Part shown: positions 52,304 to 61,551 of the stretch, in pieces
Numbering within the stretch: position 1 is the stretch's first letter
Layout: the number at the start of each line of letters is the position of its first letter
NCBI GenBank assembly: GCA_019744815.1
Contig: JAIEUA010000006.1
Coordinates: 124,001 to 188,000, forward strand
Direction: 5' to 3'
DNA length: 64,000 bases
Source of the DNA: Phycisphaerales bacterium
Lineage (GTDB): Bacteria; Planctomycetota; Phycisphaerae; Phycisphaerales; UBA1924
Notes under the pieces: model-generated
Seen by the model: only the letters and a program-made list of their open reading frames with translations
Told to the model about the DNA's origin: nothing
The model's database searches: none
Program-made: the position numbers and the translations under genes

Positions 52304-53002
52304 ATGTCCGCTCTGGTGCGAATCTTTGCCGCCACTGTTGCGAGCCTGGCGCTCGCCGGCTGCAACTACGAACGGTTGCCGACGTCCTTCGAGCTTGCCC
52401 GCCAGAACGACACGCCCGGCCTGACCGTGCAGTTCGCTGAGGCGATGCGCGACCCGGCGAGCATGAAGTTCCCGCCGGTGACGGTGCGGCTGCTCCGCGT
52501 CGACGAGTCTGCTCTGCGCGACGGCGGGGTGGATCTGGGCCAAGCGATCGATGCTGCCGAGCAGTCAGGGGCCCAGAGCTTCGACCCGCTTGCTTCCACC
52601 CGCGACATCGCGCTCAATCAGCGGACCCGGCGGGTGCGGCTGGAGCCGGGCGACCCGCTCTTCTCATCCGCCAAGGTCTACGCCGCCGCCCTTGTTCCGT
52701 GGAGCGACCGCGAACCGCCTCGCGCGAACTACATCGAACGCGTGGGGATCTTCGATGAGCAAGGCCGCGAGATCTCGCCCTACGTCGCCGACCCGGCCTT
52801 GCGCATCGGCGGCGTCGAGCGGGTCCCGCCCGACCCCAACGCGCCGGCCCCGCCCCGCCAGGCGGCCCTGATCGATGCCGCCCTCATCCGCGACCAGGGC
52901 CTCATCATCGAGGTCGATCGCGGCGGCGTCCGGGTCGTTCCGTCCTCGCTTCGCGTCCGCGAGGTCCGAGCGATCGATCCCGCGGGCGCGTCGTCGCGCT
53001 AG
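52304..53002 (+). CDS. Putative lipoprotein of unknown function
   Basis: Predicted 232-residue protein with a lipobox: MSALVRIFAATVASLALAGC, Cys20 being the lipidation site. The rest is a mixed alpha/beta region with Arg- and Asp-rich stretches and no motif I recognise. TATTCT at 52292-52297 lies six bases before ATG, suggesting a leaderless message driven from just behind the GGGGCG repeat. It is followed by the pseudokinase gene on the same strand, 195 bases away. Confidence 0.6.
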   Translation: MSALVRIFAATVASLALAGCNYERLPTSFELARQNDTPGLTVQFAEAMRDPASMKFPPVTVRLLRVDESALRDGGVDLGQAIDAAEQSGAQSFDPLASTRDIALNQRTRRVRLEPGDPLFSSAKVYAAALVPWSDREPPRANYIERVGIFDEQGREISPYVADPALRIGGVERVPPDPNAPAPPRQAALIDAALIRDQGLIIEVDRGGVRVVPSSLRVREVRAIDPAGASSR

Positions 53003-53069
53003 CACGGACTCGGTTGTTTGGCAGCGTGCGGCGAGCACGGTCGCTCTGGATCCGTCGACGCTTTCGCAC

Positions 53070-53085
53070 GGGGCGAGGACGCCCC
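53070..53085 (+). repeat. GGGGCG-AGGA-CGCCCC repeat
   Basis: Second copy of the family at 52269, with the same GCACG and GGCTCGCT flanks. An octamer array of TGTTCCCC/TGCTCCCT follows at 53125-53148. Confidence 0.8.
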
Positions 53086-53197
53086 GGCTCGCTCCATTGC
53101 CTTGCGCGCTCGAAAAGTCTCGCCTGTTCCCCTGTTCCCCTGCTCCCTTCTCTTCTTTCCATTTGCACTCCCCTCCCCGAGACGCCACAATACCCCC

Positions 53198-56100
53198 ATG
53201 CTGACGCTCGGGTCATACACGACGGGTCGCGAGCTCGCCGGCGCAGGCTTCTGCGCCCGGTTCGAGGCCGCGCTCGCCGCTGATGCATCGGCTCCCAATG
53301 CCAAGCCCTTCGGCAAGCGGTTTCTCGCCACCGCGATCGCGCCGAGCGTCATCGCGCCCTGGCTGCCCCGCGCCGGCATTGACGAAGAAGCCCGGCGACT
53401 CGTCGGCGCGGCACGCGATCAGGCCCAGCTCGTCGGAGCGGGCGCCAAGCGTTGGTCCATCATCGCCGACTTCGGCCTGCTTGACGAGGGACGCGGCGCC
53501 TTTGTGGTGCGACCCACCCAGCCGTGGACGGTCGAACGCCTCGCCCTCGCCCGCTACGACATCGCGTCCGTGGAGCTGCGCGGGATCGTGCTGGGGGTGG
53601 TGGAGGGGCTCATTGAACTGGAGAAGTTCTCGGCCCGGCCCTGGGGCAATCTCAACGCGGCGACGGTGATGCTGACGGTGGGGCCGGGGGAGTCGAGGCT
53701 GGCGGACGGCAGCGCGGTGGTGCTGACGGATCTGGAGTCGCGCGAGCGGCTGCCCGAGGACGCGAATCTGGATGATCTGCGGGCGCTGGGGCGGCTGATT
53801 TACGAGATGGTCTTGCACAAGAGGCCGCCGCTGAAGGCGTCGACGGGCTGGAGCGCGACGTGGTCGGACGGGTGGGAATCGGTGGGGGACGGGCGTTTCT
53901 GGTTTGCGCTGGCCAACCGGCTGATGACCGCGGGCACCGCGATCGGCCGCGCGAGCGGCGAGATCGCGCGGCCTCCTTCGTTGAGCCAGCTTCGGCAAGA
54001 GGTGTTGGAGCACAAGCCGTTCAAGCCGTTGCCCAAGCGGCAGTTGATGATCGCGGGCGCGGCGGCGGCGATCTTGGCGTTGTCGGCGGGCGGGTACTTT
54101 GTGTTCCGGACTCCGCCGCGGGATGCGGTGGTCTTGAGCGCGGACCAGCTCGCGGAGGCGGCACGACTGGCGAAGTGGCAGGGGCTGATCGATCGCTGGT
54201 ACGGGTACTTCGGGAGCCTGTACGCCGAGCGCGAGAAGATCACGGCTCTGGCGGCGGCCCAGCCGGCGACGAGCACGATCCGCTCGATCGCGGACCTCTT
54301 GCACGATCCGGCGATGCGGGATCCGAGGCAGATCGCGGGGTCTTCGGCGGGGCTGCTGGATCTGCGGGATCGCCCGGGCGACGCGATCGGGGGCGAGAAG
54401 ATCATCGCGGCGAGCGCGACGCTGGACAAGATCGATGAGGTGCGGGCGCGGCTGGTGGCGTGGCCGGAGCTGGCGAACCTGGCGTCGGTGAAGCAGACGT
54501 GGGAGGCTCGGGGTTGGGGTGCGGCGGCGGGGAGATTCCTGGACGTGTCGAGGTCGGTGTCGTCGGCGGTCCCGTCGATCACCGAGAAGCGGGCGGATCG
54601 GGCCGAGGCGGCGACGGACGCGGGCTCGGCCGCAGAGGCCGAGCGATCGCGGCCTCCGGCGCCCGACAACGGGGCGGTGGTGCGGGCGGTGATTGAGGCG
54701 CAGACGCTGCTGGCCGCGGTGGGTGAAATCGACGGGCGGTACGACGCGATACAGAAGATGGCGAGCGACGCCAAGGCGCGGGGCGACGGGGTGCTGTCGC
54801 GGCTGGGTGAGATTCTGGACGCGGAGACCAAGGCCGCGGCGGGCAAAGCGGCGGATGGTGGGGGTGGTGGGGGCGGCGCGGAGGCCAAGCCCGATCCCGC
54901 GGCGGCGATGGCGGCGTTGAGCGCGACGACGGCGGCGATCGCGAAGGCGGCGGGGGAGGCCGTGGCGTTTGATTCGGGCGCGGTGGCGGGCTGGGACCGG
55001 TCGGGCTTCCGCGCCAGCGAGGCCGTGAAGAAGCTGGCGGCGCAGCCGGTGACGATCCAGATGTTGGACGCGTGGCTGGTCGAGGCTCGCAAGAGCGAGT
55101 ACGCGCGGGTGGAGGCTCCGGATCCGCGGGAGTCGGCGCTGGCGGCGGCGCGGTCGGCGGTGGAGGAAGCCCGGTCCCAGCGGGAGCGTCTGGCGGGGCT
55201 GGCGGCGGCGAATCGCGAGCTGACGATGCAGCCGGCGGAGCTGGATGCCAGACTCCGGAGCGTTGAGGACGAGATCAAGGCGCTGGAAGCGACGGCGTGG
55301 AGCAACCGGAATCGTGCGGAGGTGGAGCGTCGCTGCCGCGAGCTCGCGAACGCGTCGACTTCGCTGGCCCGCGACGCGGGCGATGCGGTGACGACGGGCA
55401 CGGTGCCGCTGGCCGAGGCGCTGCGGCTGTTGAATCGATCGGAGTTTTCGTCGCCGACGCTGGCGCGGGTGTGGGGAGCGGCGATCGATCGGTCGCAGGC
55501 CGCGAGATCGAAGCGGGAGGCGTTCGCGGGGCTGCGCGAGACGCGGGAGGCGTTGATCGCGATCGACCGCGCGGCGCCGGCGCGGCTGGCGCCGCCCGAG
55601 ACGGCGCGGGCGCTCCAGGGGTTTGATGACAACGCCTGGGACGGGGCGGTGCGTGCCGCTCGCGAGGCGGCGTTTGCTCGCGCGCTCGCCGACGCGCCGA
55701 TCGGATCGCGCCCTGACGCGGATCGAGTGGCTCTGGTCAGCGCGGCGACGAACCAGTGGCGGGCCGACGCGAACCAGTATCTGGAAGCGTGCGTTCGGGC
55801 GCGGGAGGCGATGCTGAGGGGCGAGGAGCTCGCGGACCCCGCGTTGGCGGCGGCCGCGGCGGTGGTTGAACTGTCGCCGGTGAGCGTCGAGCTGGGGCGG
55901 GTGCTCCCGGTGATCAGCGACGGCGTGCTGGCGATGCGAGCGATCGAGCGCGAGGCCGATCCGGTTCGGGTCGCGTCGCTGCTGAAGAACACGATCGCGG
56001 CGCCGACCGATGCGTCGGTGTCGCTGTCGATGGCGGCGTGGGGCCGGCTGGCGCAAGGCGGTTGGCCTCGGGATGCGGCGGAGTTTGAGGAAGCGTCGCG

Positions 56101-57748
56101 GCTGGTGTCGCGCGATCTGCCGGGGTTGATCGAGGCGCGGGTGGAGAGCGGGTCGCGGTCGCGGGTGTCCGAGCGGATGCGGGCGCGTGGGGGGGACCTG
56201 TGGGTCGCGTTCATGAACTCCCGGCGCGGCGCGGAGCGGGCCGCGATCGACGCGGCGATGCGGGACGCGGGGCTGTTTGGGGTGGATCCCGAGGCCGCGG
56301 CGCTGAACAAGCCGGTTTTGAACAAGCCGGCAATGTACAACGCTCGGCTGTGGCAGCTCTCGCGTCGGGCGGCGGAGCTGGCCTCGAACGCGGGGTCGGG
56401 TTCGGTGGCGGCGCTGGCGGAGCAGACGCGAGCCGCGGGCGATTTGCTGACTCGGGTTCGTTCGGCGGCGGGCGAGCTGGGTGTGGCTGAGACGGCGGCG
56501 GCGAAGGGGTTGATGACGCGACTGGATGTCATCGCGAAGCGTGAGGCGCGGCCGCCGTTTGATCCGTTGGCGAACGGTCCGGCGACGATGCGGAGCGCGA
56601 GCGGGCGTGCGATCTGGCGGGGCACGCGGCAGGGCGAGGCGGTGGTGTACACGCTGGAGTCGGGCGCGGTGCGGCTGGCGGCGCCGGTGCAGATGGTGTT
56701 CCTGCCGGTGGAGATCCAGGGTGAGGACGGCCCGATCGCGACGTACGTGCTGACGGGCGAGGTCTCGGTGGGGTTGTTCATCGCGCTGGCGGAGTCGACG
56801 GACTCGTGGCCGCAGCTCGCGGGCAGCCGCGAGGGTCAGAGGGCGCTGTACTGGTGGGACTTTGATCAGGGCGACCCGCGTGCGGGTCCGGCGCCGTGGC
56901 AGTGGGACCGGCGGCGGGCGAAGGTGGTGCTGTCGGAGCGGCCGGCGGGGAAGAACTGGCTGGTGGGCGACGAGTCGATGGCGAAGAACTCGTACTACCC
57001 GGAGGCGTTGAAGGATCTGCCGCCGCCGACGCTGGCGAGCCCGATGAACGACATCTCGCCGGAAGCGGCGCTCCTGGCGGCGCGGCTCGCGGGCGCGCGG
57101 CTGCCGAGCGTGGCGGAGTGGAAGGCGGCGGTGACGAGCGCTGGAGGTATGGAAGCGGTCACCAAGGGCGCGAACCGGCGCGACCGGACGTGGAAGCTGC
57201 AGTTCGATTACGTGAACGGGTTGGAGGCGACGATCCGGCGGGAGTGGCCTCACGCGGGCATCTTCTGGCCCCGCGGGCTGCGACCGGAGTGGGCGGTGGA
57301 CGGGAAGAACTTGTATCTGAACAGCCGCGACGACTCGGCGCTGGAGGCGTCGGACGGCGTGCTGTGGTTCGCGTCGAGCGGGCACGATTCGTCGAGCTTT
57401 GTGCACCTGGTCGGAAACGTCGCCGAGTTTGTGATCGAGGGGAATGCCGATTCGCTGGCGGGTGTGGATCCGGACTTTGCCTCGGTGCGGGCGGCGGTGG
57501 ATCGGACGGTCGAGAAGTGGGGCGTCATCGGCGGGTCGGCGCTGTCGGGTTTGACGCTGCGGGGCAATGTCGCGGCGAAGCTGGATGAGGCGTACGCGAT
57601 CCCGAGCCTGCGCGAGGCGCGGATGGGGTACAGCGACGTGGGCTTCCGGCTGGCGTTCTCCGAGGGCGGGATCGGAAGGCCCAAGGAGCCTCCGGCGGTG
57701 CTGGCGGCGCGGGCGTTCGCGGAGGCGGCGTACCTCGACGCGAAGTAG
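53198..57748 (+). CDS. Pseudokinase - membrane helix - helical region - FGE-sulfatase fusion
   Basis: Predicted 1516-residue protein. Residues 5-275 align in outline with a Hanks-type kinase: RPWGNLNAATVML stands where HRDLKPSNVLL is expected, TDLES where DFG is expected, and DLRALGRLIYEMV matches the helix F region. HRD, the DFG glycine and a clear VAIK lysine are missing, so it should be a pseudokinase. A membrane helix is at 282-303. Residues 310-1160 are a very long Ala/Glu/Arg helical, probably coiled-coil region. The last 240 residues match the FGE-sulfatase (SUMF1/Cys-formylglycine) fold: RLPSVAEWKAAV, GNVAEFV, GGSA and DVGFRLAF. ATG 53198 is the start; upstream frame is repeat sequence. 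No sulfatase gene is near. Confidence 0.75.
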   Translation: MLTLGSYTTGRELAGAGFCARFEAALAADASAPNAKPFGKRFLATAIAPSVIAPWLPRAGIDEEARRLVGAARDQAQLVGAGAKRWSIIADFGLLDEGRGAFVVRPTQPWTVERLALARYDIASVELRGIVLGVVEGLIELEKFSARPWGNLNAATVMLTVGPGESRLADGSAVVLTDLESRERLPEDANLDDLRALGRLIYEMVLHKRPPLKASTGWSATWSDGWESVGDGRFWFALANRLMTAGTAIGRASGEIARPPSLSQLRQEVLEHKPFKPLPKRQLMIAGAAAAILALSAGGYFVFRTPPRDAVVLSADQLAEAARLAKWQGLIDRWYGYFGSLYAEREKITALAAAQPATSTIRSIADLLHDPAMRDPRQIAGSSAGLLDLRDRPGDAIGGEKIIAASATLDKIDEVRARLVAWPELANLASVKQTWEARGWGAAAGRFLDVSRSVSSAVPSITEKRADRAEAATDAGSAAEAERSRPPAPDNGAVVRAVIEAQTLLAAVGEIDGRYDAIQKMASDAKARGDGVLSRLGEILDAETKAAAGKAADGGGGGGGAEAKPDPAAAMAALSATTAAIAKAAGEAVAFDSGAVAGWDRSGFRASEAVKKLAAQPVTIQMLDAWLVEARKSEYARVEAPDPRESALAAARSAVEEARSQRERLAGLAAANRELTMQPAELDARLRSVEDEIKALEATAWSNRNRAEVERRCRELANASTSLARDAGDAVTTGTVPLAEALRLLNRSEFSSPTLARVWGAAIDRSQAARSKREAFAGLRETREALIAIDRAAPARLAPPETARALQGFDDNAWDGAVRAAREAAFARALADAPIGSRPDADRVALVSAATNQWRADANQYLEACVRAREAMLRGEELADPALAAAAAVVELSPVSVELGRVLPVISDGVLAMRAIEREADPVRVASLLKNTIAAPTDASVSLSMAAWGRLAQGGWPRDAAEFEEASRLVSRDLPGLIEARVESGSRSRVSERMRARGGDLWVAFMNSRRGAERAAIDAAMRDAGLFGVDPEAAALNKPVLNKPAMYNARLWQLSRRAAELASNAGSGSVAALAEQTRAAGDLLTRVRSAAGELGVAETAAAKGLMTRLDVIAKREARPPFDPLANGPATMRSASGRAIWRGTRQGEAVVYTLESGAVRLAAPVQMVFLPVEIQGEDGPIATYVLTGEVSVGLFIALAESTDSWPQLAGSREGQRALYWWDFDQGDPRAGPAPWQWDRRRAKVVLSERPAGKNWLVGDESMAKNSYYPEALKDLPPPTLASPMNDISPEAALLAARLAGARLPSVAEWKAAVTSAGGMEAVTKGANRRDRTWKLQFDYVNGLEATIRREWPHAGIFWPRGLRPEWAVDGKNLYLNSRDDSALEASDGVLWFASSGHDSSSFVHLVGNVAEFVIEGNADSLAGVDPDFASVRAAVDRTVEKWGVIGGSALSGLTLRGNVAAKLDEAYAIPSLREARMGYSDVGFRLAFSEGGIGRPKEPPAVLAARAFAEAAYLDAK

Positions 57749-58057
57749 GCGGAGCGCCTCACTGGTCAAGGAACAAGGCGATTCGGCGGCGGGCGAGCGA
57801 CGCATTGCGCGAGCGCGTTGCGTTTGTGCGTGCAGTGCGGCCCAGGGGGCGGTGCGGGTCGGCCGCCCAAAAACGAGTCGATGAAAAAAAAGCCCGCGAT
57901 AGGCCTTGCGGCTCATCGCGGGCTTTGGGGTGGGGGCTGTGTCAGTAACAGTTGAAAACCGTTATAACAAGAATTTAGTCTACGCTCACCGCCTTGTCCA
58001 GTCCGTGGGGCCAAAATTCCACAATTCTGTGTTGATTTTTCCCCTGTCGTGGGGTGG
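57749..58057. other. Gap with terminator and short AT-rich tract
   Basis: No gene is supported. The terminator is listed separately. The part 57945-57985 is unusually AT-rich (AACAGTTGAAAACCGTTATA and following) and has no clear element in it. Confidence 0.4.
57884..57926. terminator. Bidirectional rho-independent terminator
   Basis: AAAGCCCGCGAT (57889-57900) pairs with ATCGCGGGCTTT (57915-57926). The A-run at 57884-57891 gives an eight-T tail on the minus strand, so it best serves the minus-strand glycosyltransferase genes; the plus strand has only TTT. Confidence 0.9.
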
Positions 58058-59356
58058 TCACGGGGTGGTTTCCAGACCGCTCTCGATCGCGGCGGCGGCG
58101 CTCGCGGCTCCGTGCTCGACCCCGATCGCCTGCCCGAGTTGTCGCGCTTTGATCGCAAAGCTCGGTGTTTGCGTCACTTCCGAAAGTGCCGAGGCGAGTC
58201 GCGTGACCGCGGCGCGGTGCTGGAGCAACTTCGACGATGGCAAATATGCGCTCACCCCAAGATTTTCCATTCGGTGGGCGATGTCGAACTCGTCGTTGAC
58301 GAACGGGACGGCGACGCTGGGCTTGCCGCTGCGCATGGATTGGGAGGCCGAGCCCGCGCCGGCGTGGTGGACGCTGGCGGCGCAGCGGGGCATGACGAGC
58401 GAGTGCGGCGCGTAGTTGACGACGCAGACATCGTCGGCGCCGCGGGCGGCGAGCGGCGCGGCTTGGTCTTTGCCGGTGAGCAGAACGCAGGGTCGATCGA
58501 GCGCTCGGCAGGCGGCGACGGCGGTGTCGTAGAAGTCGCGGGCGTGGTGGACGATGGTGGTGCCGAGGGTGAAGACGATGGCGGGGCGGCCTCGCTCTTC
58601 GGCCTTGCTGAGGAAGCGGTCGAGGGCTGGGTCGAGGGCGAGGTCTTGTTCGCCGCGGGCGCGATCGAAGAAGCAGTAGCCGCAGATGATGCTGTTGGCG
58701 GGGTCGTCGCTCAAGGGCCCGCGGTAGTGCCTGGACCAGAGGCCCAGGACGCGGCGACCGGCGTGGGATTCGGTGTAGAGGACATCGCGCAGCGAGGGAA
58801 GCCCGAGCTTGGAGCGCACGGCGTTGACGGGGCGGTCGACGTACCAGCGCATCAGGTGCTTGCCGAGGGTCTTGAGCGGCTTGTTCGCGGCCTTCTGGAA
58901 CCAGATCGGGACGTGGGAGCGGAAGATCATGGGCTCGCTGGGTGTGAACCACATGGCGGGCGCGAGCGTGGCGGTGTAGACGGGGATTCTGTGCTCCTCG
59001 CCGACCCAGCGGGCGGTCGGGAAGATGTGGTGGCGGAGGATGGCGTCGGGCTTGAAGGACTTCACGGCGTCCTGCATCGCGGCGTAGGACGGCTCGATGG
59101 AGTTGTTGAAGAGCTCCTCGATGACGAGGTAGGGAGATTGACGCTGGTTGGCGAGGCGCGGACTGTGGAGGACGCGGAGCAGATCGTCCTCGGTGCCCAG
59201 CGGCAGGAATTCGATGCCCACGGCGCGGACGCGGGCCTCGAAGTGAGGGTTGACGAGCATGGCGACGTCGTGCCCGCGGCGGCGGAGTTCTTCGGCGACA
59301 CCGAGGAAGGGGTGCACGTCGCCGGCGGAGCCGATGGTGGCGATGAGGATGCGCAC
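58058..59356 (-). CDS. GT1/GT28-family glycosyltransferase (UGT/RhlB-like)
   Basis: Predicted 432-residue GT-B enzyme. It begins MRILIATIGSAGDVHPFLG, the acceptor-side start of macrolide, sterol and rhamnolipid-type glycosyltransferases. The C-terminal half has VVNYAPHSLVMPRCAASVHHAGAGS, the nucleotide-sugar block (HHGGxGT-like), then PFVNDEFD. GTG 59356 is chosen: TACCGT (59362-59367, minus strand) lies five bases before it, suggesting a leaderless message. A TTG six bases upstream is the alternative. It follows a GT2 gene by 34 bases. The acceptor is unknown, plausibly a lipid or polyketide. Confidence 0.85.
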   Translation of the reverse strand: MRILIATIGSAGDVHPFLGVAEELRRRGHDVAMLVNPHFEARVRAVGIEFLPLGTEDDLLRVLHSPRLANQRQSPYLVIEELFNNSIEPSYAAMQDAVKSFKPDAILRHHIFPTARWVGEEHRIPVYTATLAPAMWFTPSEPMIFRSHVPIWFQKAANKPLKTLGKHLMRWYVDRPVNAVRSKLGLPSLRDVLYTESHAGRRVLGLWSRHYRGPLSDDPANSIICGYCFFDRARGEQDLALDPALDRFLSKAEERGRPAIVFTLGTTIVHHARDFYDTAVAACRALDRPCVLLTGKDQAAPLAARGADDVCVVNYAPHSLVMPRCAASVHHAGAGSASQSMRSGKPSVAVPFVNDEFDIAHRMENLGVSAYLPSSKLLQHRAAVTRLASALSEVTQTPSFAIKARQLGQAIGVEHGAASAAAAIESGLETTP

Positions 59357-59390
59357 GGGCAACGGTATGGGGAGGGAGTTCGCGAGCGGA

Positions 59391-60140
59391 TCAATCGAAG
59401 AGGTTGGCGCGCACGATGACGGCGATGGCCTCGACGCCGTCTTGCCAGCGGATCTTCTTGCCTTCCTCGTAGGTGCGGCCGGCGTAGCTGACGGCGGCCT
59501 CGAAGATGCGGAGGGCGCGGGCCTTGTTGGGCGCGGTCTCGATCTCGAGGGAGGCGAGTCGGGCGATGATCTCGGGCTCGATGCCGAAGCGGTCTTCCTT
59601 GAGCTTGAGCCCGCGGGCGACCTCGACGGTGAAGGCCTTGAGGCAGCACTCGATGTCGGAGAGGTTGAGGTTGGTGAAGATGTTGGAGAGGGTGGTGATG
59701 AAGCGGTTGACGACGGAGTGCCAGTAGTACATGACGCGGTGGGTCTGGCCCAGGAAGCGTGAGCCGATGACGGCGTCGGCCCGGCCGTCGAGGATGGGGG
59801 CGAGGAGTGCGGCGTGGTCGCGGGGGTCGTACTCGAGGTCGGCGTCGTGGATGAGGATGAGGTCGGCGCCGCGGTCGATGGCGAGGCGGATGCCGCGGCG
59901 GACGGCGGCGCCCTTGCCCTGGTTGGCGTCGAGGTGCTCGGTGATGATGTTGGTGTGGGAGCTGTAGCGGGCGAGGATCTCGCGGGTGCCGTCGGTGGAG
60001 CCGTCGTTGATGATGACGAGGGTGCGTTCGAGGTCGGCGCCCGAGGAGTCCTTCACGGGAGGGCAGGCGAGCACGCGCTCGACGGCGGCGGCGACGAAGT
60101 CACGCTCGTTGAAGACGGGCATGATGATGAAGAGGTGCAC
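59391..60140 (-). CDS. GT2 glycosyltransferase, dolichol-phosphate-mannose-synthase-like
   Basis: Predicted 249-residue GT-A enzyme. GTG 60140 gives [20 protein letters not shown]; the nucleotide-binding part includes [11 protein letters not shown] and the DxD-like motif in [21 protein letters not shown] follows near the end. These are DPM1/GtrB-type features, for sugar transfer to a polyprenyl phosphate on the cytoplasmic face. No membrane anchor is present. TACCCT (60146-60151, minus strand) lies five bases before GTG, again a leaderless pattern. It probably cooperates with the glycosyltransferase 34 bases downstream. Confidence 0.85.
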   Translation of the reverse strand: MHLFIIMPVFNERDFVAAAVERVLACPPVKDSSGADLERTLVIINDGSTDGTREILARYSSHTNIITEHLDANQGKGAAVRRGIRLAIDRGADLILIHDADLEYDPRDHAALLAPILDGRADAVIGSRFLGQTHRVMYYWHSVVNRFITTLSNIFTNLNLSDIECCLKAFTVEVARGLKLKEDRFGIEPEIIARLASLEIETAPNKARALRIFEAAVSYAGRTYEEGKKIRWQDGVEAIAVIVRANLFD

Positions 60141-60236
60141 GGGGAAGGGTACACGGTGAGGGAGGAGGGGTGTCCCGGCGGCTTGCGGCGTGTGATGGGG
60201 CGCGTGCATGGCGCGGGTGGAGCGTGCGAGGCGGGT

Positions 60237-61457
60237 TCACGCTGAGCTGGAAGTGGCGCGGTCGCGTCGGGTCTGCACGCTCGGCTTCGAGGAGTTGGCT
60301 GGCAGCAGCTCCAGCAGCGCCCGGTGTGCGTTGCTGATGGCGAGCGCTGAGAGTGAAGTGGCGGGGAACCAGCGGCGTGCTGCGGGATTGACCTTGGCGG
60401 CTTCGATGATCCAGACCCGGAAGCGGATCTCGCGGTGGGTGGTCTGGAACGCGGAGGAGCGGGGCTTGGTTTCTTGAACTGGAACGGCGTCGATCGCGAG
60501 CGCTTCGAGCAGCGACGACGCGGTGCGGCGGAGCTTCTTTGCGTTCTCGATCGCGGGGGGTTGCCAGAGGCTCGCCCACAGGCCCGATGCCGGGCGTTGT
60601 TCGAGCAGGACCTCGATGTCGGAGGCGGTGCGGCGCCAGAGCAGGGCGACGTCGTGGTGCACGCGAGCGCGTGCCGCACGGGGCTTGGGCGCGGGGATGT
60701 CGTCGACGAGCGCCTGGGCGTGGGCGGCGCAGTGGTCGCGGAGAGGACACGTGTGGCACTTCGGCGCGGCCGGGGTGCAGACGAGGGCACCGAGTTCCAT
60801 GAGGCCTTCGTTGAACGCGGCGGGAGTCGCGGCATCAGAAGCCTTCTCGGGATGTCTTGAAGCCCCCTCCCTCTGGGAGGGGGAGACGGAGCAGAGCTTC
60901 ACGAGCGACTCGGCGCGTTGCCATGCCCAGGCGATCACGTCCTTCTGGCTGGCGCTGCCGGGTTTGGCGTCGAGGCGTTGGAGCACGCGGCAGACGTTGC
61001 CGTCGACGATTGGTTCGGGCTGGTCGAAGACGATCGAGGCGATGGCGCCGGCGGTGTAGCGGCCGATGCCGGGGAGCTGCTGGAGCGAGGGGACGTCGCG
61101 GGGCACGGCGGCGTGGAAATCGCGGACGATGGCTTGGGCGCAGGCGTGGAGCAGGCGGGCGCGGCGGTAGTAGCCCAGGCCGGACCAGGCGGCGAGGACC
61201 TCGGATTCGGGTGCCTCGGCGAGGGCGGTGAGGGTTGGGAAGCGGGTCAGGAAGGGCTCGAACTTCTCCAGGACTCGAGAGACCTGGGTTTGTTGGAGCA
61301 TGAACTCGCTGACGAGGGAGCGGTAGGGGTCGCGCTGGCCGCGGAGCTCGTGCCGCCAGGGGAGGTCGCGGGCCGAGGCGTGGAACCAGCGGGTGAGCGC
61401 GAGGGTGATGGCGCGGTCACGGTCGGGCGCGGGGTTTGGGGCGGACGGTTTGGGCAT
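60237..61457 (-). CDS. mutY: A/G-specific adenine glycosylase with in-frame repeat insertion
   Basis: Predicted 406-residue DNA repair enzyme that removes A opposite 8-oxoG. HhH-GPD domain: catalytic E51 in SEFMLQQTQV, helix-hairpin-helix LPGIGRYTAGA, catalytic D152 in VDGNVCRVL. The 4Fe-4S cluster cysteines are C227, C234, C237, C243 (C-x6-C-x2-C-x5-C). A NUDIX-like C-terminal domain ends the chain. Residues about 186-212 are an insertion relative to other MutY proteins and coincide with the CCCCCTCCC/GGGAGGGGG palindrome at 60863-60883, so a repeat is translated in frame. ATG 61457 was chosen over longer starts in repeat sequence. Confidence 0.9.
   Translation of the reverse strand: MPKPSAPNPAPDRDRAITLALTRWFHASARDLPWRHELRGQRDPYRSLVSEFMLQQTQVSRVLEKFEPFLTRFPTLTALAEAPESEVLAAWSGLGYYRRARLLHACAQAIVRDFHAAVPRDVPSLQQLPGIGRYTAGAIASIVFDQPEPIVDGNVCRVLQRLDAKPGSASQKDVIAWAWQRAESLVKLCSVSPSQREGASRHPEKASDAATPAAFNEGLMELGALVCTPAAPKCHTCPLRDHCAAHAQALVDDIPAPKPRAARARVHHDVALLWRRTASDIEVLLEQRPASGLWASLWQPPAIENAKKLRRTASSLLEALAIDAVPVQETKPRSSAFQTTHREIRFRVWIIEAAKVNPAARRWFPATSLSALAISNAHRALLELLPANSSKPSVQTRRDRATSSSA
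60863..60883 (-). repeat. Palindromic repeat inside mutY
   Basis: CCCCCTCCC-TCT-GGGAGGGGG is the same palindrome as at 52165-52185, in the other orientation, and has length compatible with keeping the frame. It encodes SPSQREGA-like residues. Confidence 0.85.
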
Positions 61458-61472
61458 GGCGCTGTGGTCGTG

Positions 61473-61541
61473 CGAACCCCGAGCGTGAGCAAGTGGGTGA
61501 ATCGACCCGAAGGAGACCCGCTCGCTGACGCTCGGGGCTCG
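61473..61541. repeat. 26-bp-arm imperfect inverted repeat
   Basis: Arms 61473-61498 and 61516-61541 pair at 22 of 26 positions; the core is CCCCGAGCGT and its complement. It lies between mutY and the NifU-like gene, which are on the same strand. Confidence 0.85.
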
Positions 61542-61551
61542 TTTTGGAGGG

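Noticed and set aside
53213..57916. 1567-codon open frame on the minus strand
   Set aside because: It is Arg/Pro/His-rich antisense of the pseudokinase fusion, a product of high-GC codon use, with no domain pattern or start signal.
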